A DNA stretch of 64,000 nucleotides from Pseudanabaena sp. M53BS1SP1A06MG (GTDB taxonomy: Bacteria > Cyanobacteriota > Cyanobacteriia > Pseudanabaenales > Pseudanabaenaceae): assembly GCA_020404105.1 (NCBI GenBank), contig JADBWH010000083.1, positions 1 through 64,000 on the forward strand, given 5' to 3'. The notes under the pieces were generated by a model, which made no database searches, had not been told where the DNA came from, and saw nothing but the letters and a program-made list of their open reading frames with translations. Shown piece after piece: positions 42,944 through 50,122 of the stretch; positions within the stretch are counted from its first letter, which is position 1, and the number at the start of each line of letters is the position of its first letter. The translations under genes and the position numbers were made by a program.

Positions 42944-43187
42944 AGACACACTGCAAACATACGAATATTTGAGAGAAACTAATAAACCCATTCACAAAAA
43001 ACTGTTCAATATTCTCAAAGAAATGCAAAAAGGCGATCCCACTCAGGGGACTGGAAAACCTGAAGCATTGAACCATGAATTAACTGGATATTACTCGCGG
43101 CGCATATCTGACAAGGATCGGCTAGTTTATAGCTTTGATGACGAAAATATATACATCATCGCTATCGGTGGGCATTACGAAGCATAG
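42921..43187 (+). CDS. YoeB/Txe-type toxin (second copy)
   Basis: An 88-residue toxin: MRSVVFHEDTLQTYEYLRETNKPIHKKLFNILKEMQKGDPTQGTGKPEALNHELTGYYSRRISDKDRLVYSF, ending IIAIGGHYEA. The GTGKPE(A/S)L.H(E/D)LTGYYSRRI.(D/Q).(D/H)RLVY block is the YoeB signature. It is diverged from the copy at 42020, so this is not a recent duplication. It appears intact. Confidence 0.9.
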   Translation: MRSVVFHEDTLQTYEYLRETNKPIHKKLFNILKEMQKGDPTQGTGKPEALNHELTGYYSRRISDKDRLVYSFDDENIYIIAIGGHYEA

Positions 43188-43201
43188 ACTAAACAGTAAT
43201 T

Positions 43202-43369
43202 GCGATCGCTGTTTGATTTGAGAAAATAGGCGATCGGGTTTATGGGGGATGAGGGGCGATCGCTGTCTGTTTGGGAATAGGCGATCGGGTTTTATGGGTG
43301 ATGGGGGCGATCGCTGTTTGATGAGGGAGAATAGGCGATCTGGTTTTGTGGATGATGAGGGGCGATCGG
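43202..43369 (+). repeat. HIP1-based repeat array G
   Basis: Three units in 168 bp with the common block order. It ends 69 bp before the hypothetical gene at 43438. The last unit carries GGCGATCTGG in place of GGCGATCGGG. Confidence 0.85.
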
Positions 43370-43437
43370 CTCAAAAACTTAACTGGTATAATGTTAAAAA
43401 GGCTATGTCGATCTAAATTTAGTTATGTGTATATACC

Positions 43438-43737
43438 ATGAATACATTAGACAAATTAGAGCTACTTAGTGCAAATTGCAGCGATCGCAATGAGTTAGAT
43501 CGGATTCTGAGTCAATTGCTCAGTGTCATGTTAAATCGTCATCGGCAGAAACTAGCTGTTTATGAGCGTGATATTAGTAAGTTTGAACAGAACTACGGTC
43601 TTGATTCTCTTCAGTTTCAAGAACAATTTGAATCAGGAAGGTTAGGGGATGAGATGAATTTGTTTGAGTGGTTTAGTTTATGTGAGTTGCGAAAGGATCT
43701 CTTGCTTAAGATTAGTAAGCTAGAGCAAGCATTGTGA
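43438..43737 (+). CDS. Hypothetical protein, 99 residues, helical
   Basis: No family is recognised. The sequence MNTLDKLELLSANCSDRNELDRILSQLLSVMLNRHRQKLAVYERDISKFEQNYGLDSLQFQEQF is helical and ends in ELRKDLLLKISKLEQAL. The size, surroundings and tight coupling to the next start (its TGA overlaps ATG 43737) recall the first gene of a toxin-antitoxin pair, so it may be the surviving half of one. Expression is plausible; function is unknown. Confidence 0.55.
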   Translation: MNTLDKLELLSANCSDRNELDRILSQLLSVMLNRHRQKLAVYERDISKFEQNYGLDSLQFQEQFESGRLGDEMNLFEWFSLCELRKDLLLKISKLEQAL

Positions 43738-43820
43738 TGATTGCTGAAGATTATCTAGCTTTGATAAATTCATTTCCAGACGGCACTTATTTCCTTTCCA
43801 TTTCAGTAACTGCTTCTTGA
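43737..43820 (+). pseudogene. Truncated second gene of the pair (27 codons)
   Basis: ATG 43737 overlaps the stop of the previous gene in a TGATG arrangement, typical of translational coupling. It reads MIAEDYLALINSFPDGTYFL and then stops after seven more residues. The sequence breaks into the 3' end of a minus-strand gene at about 43787, so the rest of the downstream gene was probably removed by a rearrangement. The family cannot be named from the remaining residues. Confidence 0.45.
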
Positions 43821-44185
43821 AAACTAAGAGGCTTTTCATCCTTGACTTCTAGTATGGCATTGACAAGTCCTAAATCCTCAACTGACAATCTGCCTCTAAT
43901 TGGCTCAAATTCATCTTCTAAGAGCCATAGCTGAGCTTCTTCATAGTTTTTGCTAGTTTGCACAACTCGATAATTTTCTACAGGATCGCAAATATGACAG
44001 ATACCCATACGATCACCCATAAGCATTAATAAATATGGTGGTGATTGCATCGGATCGATCCATGCCTCCAAAAAATTCCAGTCATCCTTCACTGGGTTTG
44101 GTGCAGGGGATAACGTGATACCGACATTGTTCATAACTTCAGATATTTTTGTTTCCAAGTATAAGCGATCGCAATCTTCGACCAT
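43787..44185 (-). CDS. Hypothetical protein, 132 residues
   Basis: No family recognised. The sequence includes WNFLEAWIDPMQSPPYLLMLMGDRMGICHICDPVENYRVVQTSKNYEEAQLWLLEDEFEPIRGRL. It is soluble and acidic, with two cysteines in ICHIC. The start at 44185 falls near a HIP1 site, and the methionine at MNNVGITL (44134) is an alternative. It is the only minus-strand gene between arrays G and H. A function in defence is not shown. Confidence 0.5.
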   Translation of the reverse strand: MVEDCDRLYLETKISEVMNNVGITLSPAPNPVKDDWNFLEAWIDPMQSPPYLLMLMGDRMGICHICDPVENYRVVQTSKNYEEAQLWLLEDEFEPIRGRLSVEDLGLVNAILEVKDEKPLSFQEAVTEMERK

Positions 44186-44252
44186 CAGTTTTTCGTATAT
44201 GGCGATCGCTTGGTTAGATATCGTACAATCTTAATAACTTAGATAAAACACT

Positions 44253-44417
44253 ATGCTTAATTATTTGGTGATCGCTGAAGCATAGGAATAATTACCAGCA
44301 CTATCTAAAAAATTCAGAGATCGCGAGTTTATGGCAGATTTGCGAGAAGGTATCCGACAAGCAGATTTAGGTCAGACGATTAGTTTAGAAGCCTTGAAAT
44401 TAGAGTTGGGATTTTAA
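44253..44417 (+). pseudogene. Decayed Phd/YefM antitoxin, internal deletion and nonsense codon
   Basis: This is a clear relic of the antitoxin at 40849-41109. It opens with ATGCTTAATTATTTGGTGAT (MLNYLVIAEA), has a TAG where the tenth to eleventh codons should be, lacks about 30 central codons, then runs in step with the parent: SDREFMADLREGIRQA and LGQTVSLEALKLELGF are matched by DREFMADLREGIRQADLGQ and TISLEALKLELGF. The 50-bp leader with ATATCGTACAATCTTAA is shared too. The toxin that should follow is gone, and an ApeA-like gene starts two bases after its stop. Confidence 0.88.
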
Positions 44418-44419
44418 AA

Positions 44420-45985
44420 ATGAGTAAGGAAAATGATGACTTGACTGGATTCTGGTGGATTCCTTCAAATCCTGCTAATAAGCTAGCAGGAATCTTTAGA
44501 TACTCAAAAGACAATGGAATGAATCTTAATCTAATTGGCTCTTTCATTGATGAGCAGACTATCACCGATGTCGGTACTAAGTATCCTGTTATTTTTGGAG
44601 CTACCAATAATAAGGAAATTACCTTAATCAACTGTTCTGTTACAGAGTCAAGCTTTAGTACATCAGGTTTTTCAAGTTTAAAATGCCGCGTAGACAAAGT
44701 ATTTATTGGCGCACACTTATCTTTTCCTGAAGAAAATTTGTTCTACAAGGTTGAAGTTGAATATACATATTTAACCGACTGGATTGGAGAAATACAATTT
44801 TCAACTTCAAATATTTCTAGAGAAAAATACCAAGAATATCAAGTAACGTATCATATTCCGAATGCGTATGCTTTTGTATCAAAATCAGCACGCTTAAAGC
44901 TTAACTTTGCTCTGGACGGTAAAACTAGTTTATTCAGAACAAATATATCTAAAAAAATAACATTAGAGATTGAAGTAGAGAATGATTTGAAATTCGAGGA
45001 GTTCATTACTCGATTTGTCTACCCATTACAAAATTTTCTTACATTTGTGACTGGGAAACTTAATGCCTTGGAAAGAATAGATGTTTATTCTAGACAAAAA
45101 AATACTATTTTTTATCAGAATCAAAATATTTCGCTACCAATTCAAGTTATAGATAATCAAATCTATCATGGAGAAGAGCGCAAAGAAAACTTTCAACTTT
45201 CAAATGTTTTATTTAGCTTTCAATATGTCAAAGATAAATTTGGTGAAATAATTAATAAATGGATCGAAAACCATGAACACTTTGAAGCAACCTGCAATCT
45301 TTACTTTGGCATTCAATATCAGAATCAACTGTACTTAGAACAAAAGTTTCTGAGTATTGCCCAAGCTGTTGAGAGTTTTCATAGGCATTCACTAAAATAC
45401 AAGATAATGGTTCTCCCAAAAGATGAACATAAAAAGAAAATAAATGCAATTCTTTCTAGTATTCCAGAAGAGCATAAAGACTGGCTGAAACAAAAGCTTT
45501 CATTTAGCAATGAACCAAGCCTTCATGATAGGTTGAGCGAATTAATTGAAACTGTCAAAGAAAGTATTGAACCATTGTTTGGTGACATTAATTCATTTAT
45601 AAAGAAAGTCAAAGACACAAGAAACTACCTTACTCATTATGATCGCTCTGGCAAGAAAAAAGCTATTGAAGGATTAGAATTGTTTTGGCTTATTCAAGGA
45701 ATGTCTTTTCTTCTCCAAGCGCTGTTTCTTTCTGAACTGGAATTCTCTTGTGAAGATATTAAAATCTTTATATCTAAAGATCCGATGTTTACCCTCGTTC
45801 GAGATAATCTTAGGACTGAGGTTATAGAATTAGGACTTACGCAGAAATTGATTAAGACTTCACCGCTAGCCCCTCTCCCACAGGAAAAGAGAATAAGAAA
45901 AAATAGAATTTTACGTCCCTTCTTCCGCAAGAGAAGAGGGTGGATGATGAGAAGGATTTTTATTTTGCGTAAGCTCAAAGAGTAA
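44420..45985 (+). CDS. ApeA-like antiphage HEPN protein
   Basis: The 521-residue protein has an N-terminal domain like ApeA (TGFWWIPSNPANKLAGIFRYSKDNGMNLNLIGSF) and a helical HEPN domain from about 300. The catalytic RxxxxH is at R401-H406 (RNYLTHYDRSG). ApeA-type HEPN proteins are known single-gene antiphage RNases. The natural C-terminus ends near residue 470; the last 51 residues (after EVIELGLTQKLIK) come from a MITE-like insertion. The gene has no HIP1 site and is AT-rich, which suggests transfer. The start lies two bases after a decayed antitoxin relic, so it may use the antitoxin's promoter. HEPN and ApeA assignments are from motif and layout. Confidence 0.8.
   Translation: MSKENDDLTGFWWIPSNPANKLAGIFRYSKDNGMNLNLIGSFIDEQTITDVGTKYPVIFGATNNKEITLINCSVTESSFSTSGFSSLKCRVDKVFIGAHLSFPEENLFYKVEVEYTYLTDWIGEIQFSTSNISREKYQEYQVTYHIPNAYAFVSKSARLKLNFALDGKTSLFRTNISKKITLEIEVENDLKFEEFITRFVYPLQNFLTFVTGKLNALERIDVYSRQKNTIFYQNQNISLPIQVIDNQIYHGEERKENFQLSNVLFSFQYVKDKFGEIINKWIENHEHFEATCNLYFGIQYQNQLYLEQKFLSIAQAVESFHRHSLKYKIMVLPKDEHKKKINAILSSIPEEHKDWLKQKLSFSNEPSLHDRLSELIETVKESIEPLFGDINSFIKKVKDTRNYLTHYDRSGKKKAIEGLELFWLIQGMSFLLQALFLSELEFSCEDIKIFISKDPMFTLVRDNLRTEVIELGLTQKLIKTSPLAPLPQEKRIRKNRILRPFFRKRRGWMMRRIFILRKLKE
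45830..45973. repeat. MITE-like insertion with TTAGGACTTACGC ends inside the apeA-like gene
   Basis: TTAGGACTTACGC at the left and GCGTAAG at the right are the same ends as in 616-709 and 24376-24470. The interior differs and contains a CCGCTAGCCCCTCTCCC block shared with the palindrome at 3766. It replaces the native 3' end of the gene and supplies the stop codon. Confidence 0.7.
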
Positions 45986-46135
45986 CTGAAGTAACTATTT
46001 GAATTAAAAAGAACAAACAATTGTAACGATTAAATTATAGATATAGATACGAGAAGGTATATCACTGTTAGTTTCTGGCTTTGAGAAAGGCATATATCAA
46101 ATTTTATGAAAACAAATTATAGATAAGTTTGCGAT

Positions 46136-47314
46136 ATGAAAATCAATAGTTTTAATTTTAGAAATAATAGCCAGAATTGGCATCTAGAGAAAACTAACTT
46201 TGATAACTTAAACCTATTAATTGGTGCTTCTGGAGTTGGCAAAACTAGAATTCTTAAAGCACTTTATTTAATCTGTAACGTTTCTCAAGGCGAAGTCCAA
46301 ATGTTAGAAGATGTAGAATGGTCTATTGACTTTTCTCATTTAGGACAAAGGTATAGATGGGAGCTAAAAGCATTAAACCCAACTGAAAAAACTTTTTCTA
46401 GTGAGCAAAATCACTCTGAGATTGCAGAAGAAAAACTCATTAAATTTGCAGATGGTAACGAACCTACAGAAATTCTGCATCGCACTAAAACAGAATCTAC
46501 ATTAAATAAAAGTCAGATACCAAAACTTAAAAGAACTGAAAGTGCAATTACTCTTCTCACTGAAGAAGAATCTATAGCCCCAATAGCCGATGCATTCAAA
46601 AGATTTATTTTCAATGAAACACTTCAAAATGTAGAAATGTCTCTGAGTTTAGATCCTAGTAGCATAATTTTATCATTACCCTTAAATGCTCAACTAAAAT
46701 TAATAAATACCGATCAAGCTGCTTATTCCAAAGCTCTAGAGATATTCAAAGAAACTTCTATACATTTCGCGACAATACTTAAAGCTTACTACCTAAAAAA
46801 ATATTTTCCACAAATGTTCGACGAGATAAAAGAAGCTTATATTGAGATTTTCCCCAGTGTAAAAGATATCAGAATTACCGTAAATAAACAGTCAGATAAA
46901 AATTATAATCTTCTCCTTGAAATTCAAGAACACGGCTCAGAAAACTGGATTCCTCAATATCGAATCTCCTCTGGTATGTACGTTACCCTAACCTATTTGA
47001 TAGAAATAACATCCGCTCCTGAAGGATCAGTATTTGTCGTCGATGAATTTGAGAATAGTTTAGGCATTAACTGCATGCCCCAGTTAACAGATTTTATTCT
47101 AGACAAATCACCTAATCTACAATTTATTCTGACCAGCCATCATCCCTATATCATCAATAACATCCCTTGGAAGACTTGGCAGTTAGTGAGCAGAACCAAC
47201 GGCACAATAAGAACGAGAAAAGCTCTAGATATTCCTGAACTCAATACAGCATCTAGCTTAGACAAGTTCACACAACTCATTAATTTACTCGAACATGAGG
47301 AAGAAACTGCGTGA
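46136..47314 (+). CDS. AAA ATPase (pair 3, ATPase)
   Basis: A 392-residue ATPase with Walker A GASGVGKTR, a helical insertion, the signature-like YRISSGMYVTLTYLIEI, Walker B VFVVDEFENSLGINCMP and the end-motif FILTSHHPYIINNIPW. It is shorter than the ATPases of pairs 1 and 2 and unlike both, belonging to the AAA_15/AAA_21 type. It overlaps the next gene by 4 bp (GTGA). The gene is AT-rich with no HIP1 site. By analogy with similar split systems it should control its TOPRIM-like neighbour in response to phage; that is an inference. Confidence 0.82.
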   Translation: MKINSFNFRNNSQNWHLEKTNFDNLNLLIGASGVGKTRILKALYLICNVSQGEVQMLEDVEWSIDFSHLGQRYRWELKALNPTEKTFSSEQNHSEIAEEKLIKFADGNEPTEILHRTKTESTLNKSQIPKLKRTESAITLLTEEESIAPIADAFKRFIFNETLQNVEMSLSLDPSSIILSLPLNAQLKLINTDQAAYSKALEIFKETSIHFATILKAYYLKKYFPQMFDEIKEAYIEIFPSVKDIRITVNKQSDKNYNLLLEIQEHGSENWIPQYRISSGMYVTLTYLIEITSAPEGSVFVVDEFENSLGINCMPQLTDFILDKSPNLQFILTSHHPYIINNIPWKTWQLVSRTNGTIRTRKALDIPELNTASSLDKFTQLINLLEHEEETA

Positions 47315-48027
47315 ATCTTTTGTTCTTAGTTGAAGGAGGCAAAACAGAACCGAAAGTTTACAAAGCTTGGCTATCGCATCTATTCCCGCAGATCAACTTT
47401 GTAAATAGACCTGAAGATATGAACACTAACTCATGCCGAATCATTGCGGGCAATGGCTATCCCAACATGGTGAGCGCTCCAAAAATATTGGGAGGACGCT
47501 CCCGATTAGAAGAATGTTTACTAGATATCAAAGATTACAGGAATGTAGATCATTTCTTCATTTGTGTAGATTCAGAAGATGATCCTTATCAATCTAGATT
47601 CGATGAAATTCACAACAAACTGGAAGACTTCAAAACCAAACTGGGTATAGATCAAACTCAAGCTACAGAATTTCATATCATCGTTCAAAATTGTTGTCTT
47701 GAAACTTGGGCGTTAGGCAATGCCGATATTGCTGCTCAATACCCAGCCAAAGGCAATTCCGACTTTTTCTCAGTTTTTCAGCCTTACTATGACGTTCTCA
47801 CCAACGATCCCGAATTAATGGGTTGTCCGCCTGAATATATTACAAAATCCAGATTTCACGAAAAATATCTCAAGCAATATTTGCGAGAATTTGGCTTGTT
47901 TTACAAAAAAGAAAGACCAAAAACCCTTGAAGATAAGACATATCTTGATGCTCTGATCAAAAGATGTAGATCAACCAATCAATTATCTAGCCTGAAGTAC
48001 TTATTGGATATCTGGGACAAGATGTAG
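47311..48027 (+). CDS. TOPRIM-like (RloB/DUF4276-type) partner of pair 3
   Basis: The start is GTG 47311, overlapping the ATPase stop. The 238-residue protein begins MNLLFLVEGGKTEPKVYKAW, the EG(x)KTE motif of TOPRIM-like proteins. It has the metal-site pair FICVDSEDDP, and IIVQNCCLETWALGN, equivalent to the PExEsWxLA motif of DUF4276. All three acidic motifs are intact. These features suit a nuclease acting with the AAA ATPase. It contains no HIP1 site and is directly followed by array H. Confidence 0.75.
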   Translation: MNLLFLVEGGKTEPKVYKAWLSHLFPQINFVNRPEDMNTNSCRIIAGNGYPNMVSAPKILGGRSRLEECLLDIKDYRNVDHFFICVDSEDDPYQSRFDEIHNKLEDFKTKLGIDQTQATEFHIIVQNCCLETWALGNADIAAQYPAKGNSDFFSVFQPYYDVLTNDPELMGCPPEYITKSRFHEKYLKQYLREFGLFYKKERPKTLEDKTYLDALIKRCRSTNQLSSLKYLLDIWDKM

Positions 48028-48031
48028 AAAA

Positions 48032-48228
48032 GGCGATCGTTGTTTGATTTTGAGATTTAGGCGATCGGGTTTGTGGATGATGAGGTGGCGATCGCTGTTT
48101 AGTTTTGGGGAATTAGGTAATCGGGTTTGTTTTTGTTGACGGGCGATCGCTATTTGATGTGGGTAATAGGCGATCGGGTTTTGGGTGATGAGGGGCGATC
48201 GCTGTTTGATTTGAGAAGATAGGCGATA
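48032..48228 (+). repeat. HIP1-based repeat array H
   Basis: Three to four units, direction unchanged. The last is cut after AGGCGAT. It separates pair 3 from the next toxin-antitoxin module. Confidence 0.85.
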
Positions 48229-48314
48229 AATATTATGAACCATCAAAGAAATTGCGATCGCAAAGAAAGATCAGTTATCATTAAATTAGATCCGAATTAA
48301 GTGCTTTGACAACT

Positions 48315-48668
48315 ATGATCGAGCTAAAAAATATCCATTCCCTGAGCGACTTCAAGCGCAACGCCAAAGAATTTATTGAACGCATTAAATCAACACAATC
48401 GCCTATGGTTCTAACCGTTAACGGTAAAGCTGAAGTCGTTGTCCAAGATGCTCATGCTTTTCAAGCAATATGCGATCGGGCAGAGCAAGCCGAAGCTGAA
48501 CTTCGCGCACTGAAACTTGCAACACTACAACAAGACATTAACCTCGGAATTGCACAACTCAAAAATGGTGACTACACCGAATACGATTCAGACACATTAC
48601 CTAATCTATTAGAAAACATTAAAAATCGTGGTCAAAAACGCTTAGCTCATCAAAATGAATCGATTTAA
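48315..48668 (+). CDS. Phd/YefM-type antitoxin of a ParE module
   Basis: A 117-residue protein (ATG 48315; a TTG three codons earlier is rejected): MIELKNIHSLSDFKRNAKEFIERIKSTQSPMVLTVNGKAEVVVQDAHAFQAI, the Phd fold with its DNA-binding N-terminus and NGKAEVVVQD core. The remaining half is helical. Its 3' end overlaps the ATG of a former ParE toxin by 14 bp. The toxin carries a nonsense codon, so this may now be an orphan antitoxin. Confidence 0.85.
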   Translation: MIELKNIHSLSDFKRNAKEFIERIKSTQSPMVLTVNGKAEVVVQDAHAFQAICDRAEQAEAELRALKLATLQQDINLGIAQLKNGDYTEYDSDTLPNLLENIKNRGQKRLAHQNESI

Positions 48669-48942
48669 GATATCCTGACAAGCAGATCGTGACCTTGAGG
48701 ATATGTGGGTATATCTTGCTCAAAATGATTCCCTAACAGCCGATTTATTACTTGCAAAAGTCCTTGACAAGTTTCCTATGCTTGCACAGTTCCCTGAGAT
48801 GGGTAGAAGCAGAAAAGAGCTTTCAGAAGAACTGCGTAGTTTTCCAGTTAAGCCATACATTATCTTCTATAAAAACATGGAAACCCACTTTGAAATTGTG
48901 CGTATTCCGCATCACTCTAGAGATATTGAAAATCAGTTCTAA
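48655..48942 (+). pseudogene. RelE/ParE toxin interrupted by in-frame TGA at codon 8
   Basis: The expected reading frame starts at ATG 48655 (MNRFKIS), hits TGA at 48676-48678, and continues in the same frame as QADRDLEDMWVYLAQNDSLTADLLLAKVLDKFPMLAQFPEMGRSRKELSEELRSFPVKPYIIFYKN, ending RIPHHSRDIENQF. This is the ParE/RelE pattern A(D)RDLxxxW..Y and RSFPVxxYIIFY. The stop lies just before the first conserved helix. A shorter product could start at ATG 48703, lacking about 16 residues; whether this is active is unclear. I treat it as inactivated. Confidence 0.8.
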
Positions 48943-48985
48943 TGCTTGACTAGAAGTCAAGTGCTTATTTTGATGGAAAGAAATG

Positions 48986-49046
48986 GCGATCGCTGTTTGA
49001 TTTGAGAAGATAGGCGATCGGGTCTGTGGGTGGTGAGGGTGCGATC
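48986..49046 (+). repeat. HIP1-based repeat unit I
   Basis: One unit with GCGATCGCTGTTTGATTTGA and GATAGGCGATCGGG. It lies between the ParE relic and the end of the VapC relic. Confidence 0.85.
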
Positions 49047-49053
49047 ATTGTCA

Positions 49054-49430
49054 TTACCAATGCTCTATAACCAAACCATCCACATAATCAAAATCTGAAT
49101 CATCAGTCACAAGCACCCAACCCCGTTCTAAACACAGACATCATTCTTCGGAATTGGTCGTCCCTTTCGCTTCAAAGCCAAACTAGTTTGTGAATAAACA
49201 ACCGCCGTTTTTCTCTCAATCGGAACAACTACACAAGCCTCTATAAATTCTAAATAGCGAGGTAAATTTTTTAATGCGCGAGTGGAGTTCTCAGCACCAA
49301 ACAATAACTCTCCCGCCACAATCGCCGACAAGAATATTTCTGGCAACGCCAAAACTCTTGAGACAACTTCAGGATCGCCATTCAAAAAACGTACCGCAAC
49401 GGAAGTATCTAGCGCAACTTCACCACTCAT
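49054..49430 (-). pseudogene. VapC-type PIN-domain toxin, frameshifted near the C-terminus
   Basis: The first 97 residues form a normal PIN domain: VALDTSVAVRF with D8, VAGELLFGAENS with E41, and RPIPKNDV with D97. The frame then runs into a premature stop two codons later. In the next frame the missing end is visible: CLERGWVLVTDDSDFDYVDGL and then VIEHW, containing the last acidic patch (VTDD). The spacing implies loss of about 13-16 bases between NDV and CLERGW. It is encoded after an antitoxin-like gene (49420-49629) with an 11-bp overlap. Confidence 0.8.
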
Positions 49431-49629
49431 TCATATCCACCTGACGGCAATCCGATCTAATTACGTTCCGCAAATCATCAGCTTCAGCATCACTCAAAAT
49501 ACCTGCAAATTTGGCTAAAGGATGATGAATACGTGTCGTCTTAACCCGATGTAAAAAATCTAAAACTACTTTTACTAACTCATCTGGAACCTCTGTAAGT
49601 TCTTGGATAAGCTGCTCACGACTAGTCAT
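49420..49629 (-). CDS. VapB-like antitoxin (DUF2281-type)
   Basis: The start at 49629 (MTSREQLIQELTEVPDELVKVVLDFLHRVKTT) follows GAGGGGCAAAT and is preferred to the first codon of the frame seven residues earlier. The 69-residue protein has the DUF2281-type N-terminus LIQELTEVPDELVKVVLDFL, then a linker and an acidic tail (LSDAEADDLRNVI). Such proteins stand upstream of VapC toxins as antitoxins. Here the toxin is broken. Confidence 0.75.
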   Translation of the reverse strand: MTSREQLIQELTEVPDELVKVVLDFLHRVKTTRIHHPLAKFAGILSDAEADDLRNVIRSDCRQVDMNEW

Positions 49630-49705
49630 ATATTTGCCCCTCTTTAGCAAATTTGTCGCTAATACTATAACGAATCAGCATCAAAATGAAATATCCATAA
49701 TTCAT

Positions 49706-49768
49706 GCGATCGCTGTTTGATGTTGTGGGAATAGGCGATCGGGTTTGTGGGAGGTGAGGGGCGATCGC
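49706..49768 (+). repeat. HIP1-based repeat unit J
   Basis: A single unit (GCGATCGCTGTTTGATGTTG and ATAGGCGATCGGG, closing with another GCGATCGC). This is the last copy in the window and marks the right border of the island. Confidence 0.85.
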
Positions 49769-49904
49769 TTTTATTGAAATTTCATTTATTATGATTTTTA
49801 TTTTTGGTTAGTTGCAACTAAATCCCTAAAAACTATAGATAAATAAAATAAAAAATTTAGCTTCAGCTTTGCCCAGATAGCTTTGGATCTTGCGGATAAA
49901 AAAT

Positions 49905-50042
49905 GTCCCACCAAAGTTAGCTGAGCGAAGTCAAAGCTAACTTTGACTGAGCCGAGTCGAAGCCAAAGGTACTTTAACTAATAGCAAGTCCCTTACACCG
50001 AGGGCTGAGCGAAGTCGAATTCCCTCTAAAAGTTATTCAAAA
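49905..50042. repeat. GCTGAGCGAAGTCGAAG-type repeats, including copy 2 of the 18804 repeat
   Basis: The 472-bp space between the VapB-like gene and NAD kinase holds repeat unit J and this cluster. It contains AGTTAGCTGAGCGAAGTC, GACTGAGCCGAGTCGAAGCC and GGGCTGAGCGAAGTCGAA. The part at 49985-50042, read on the minus strand, repeats the 18804-18866 element (TTTTGAATAACTTTTAGAGG). No gene is visible. Confidence 0.65.
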
Positions 50043-50122
50043 TAACTATAATTGCTAAAAGCTAATTGCTAAAAGCTATAATTACCGAACTGACAAAATT
50101 TTTGAATAGTTCTAGGTAATCA

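Noticed and set aside
38116-49768. CRISPR arrays
   Set aside because: The repeats are imperfect, lie in ten separate clusters, have no constant-length unique spacers and no cas genes nearby. The whole unit is repeated, so there is no repeat-spacer alternation.
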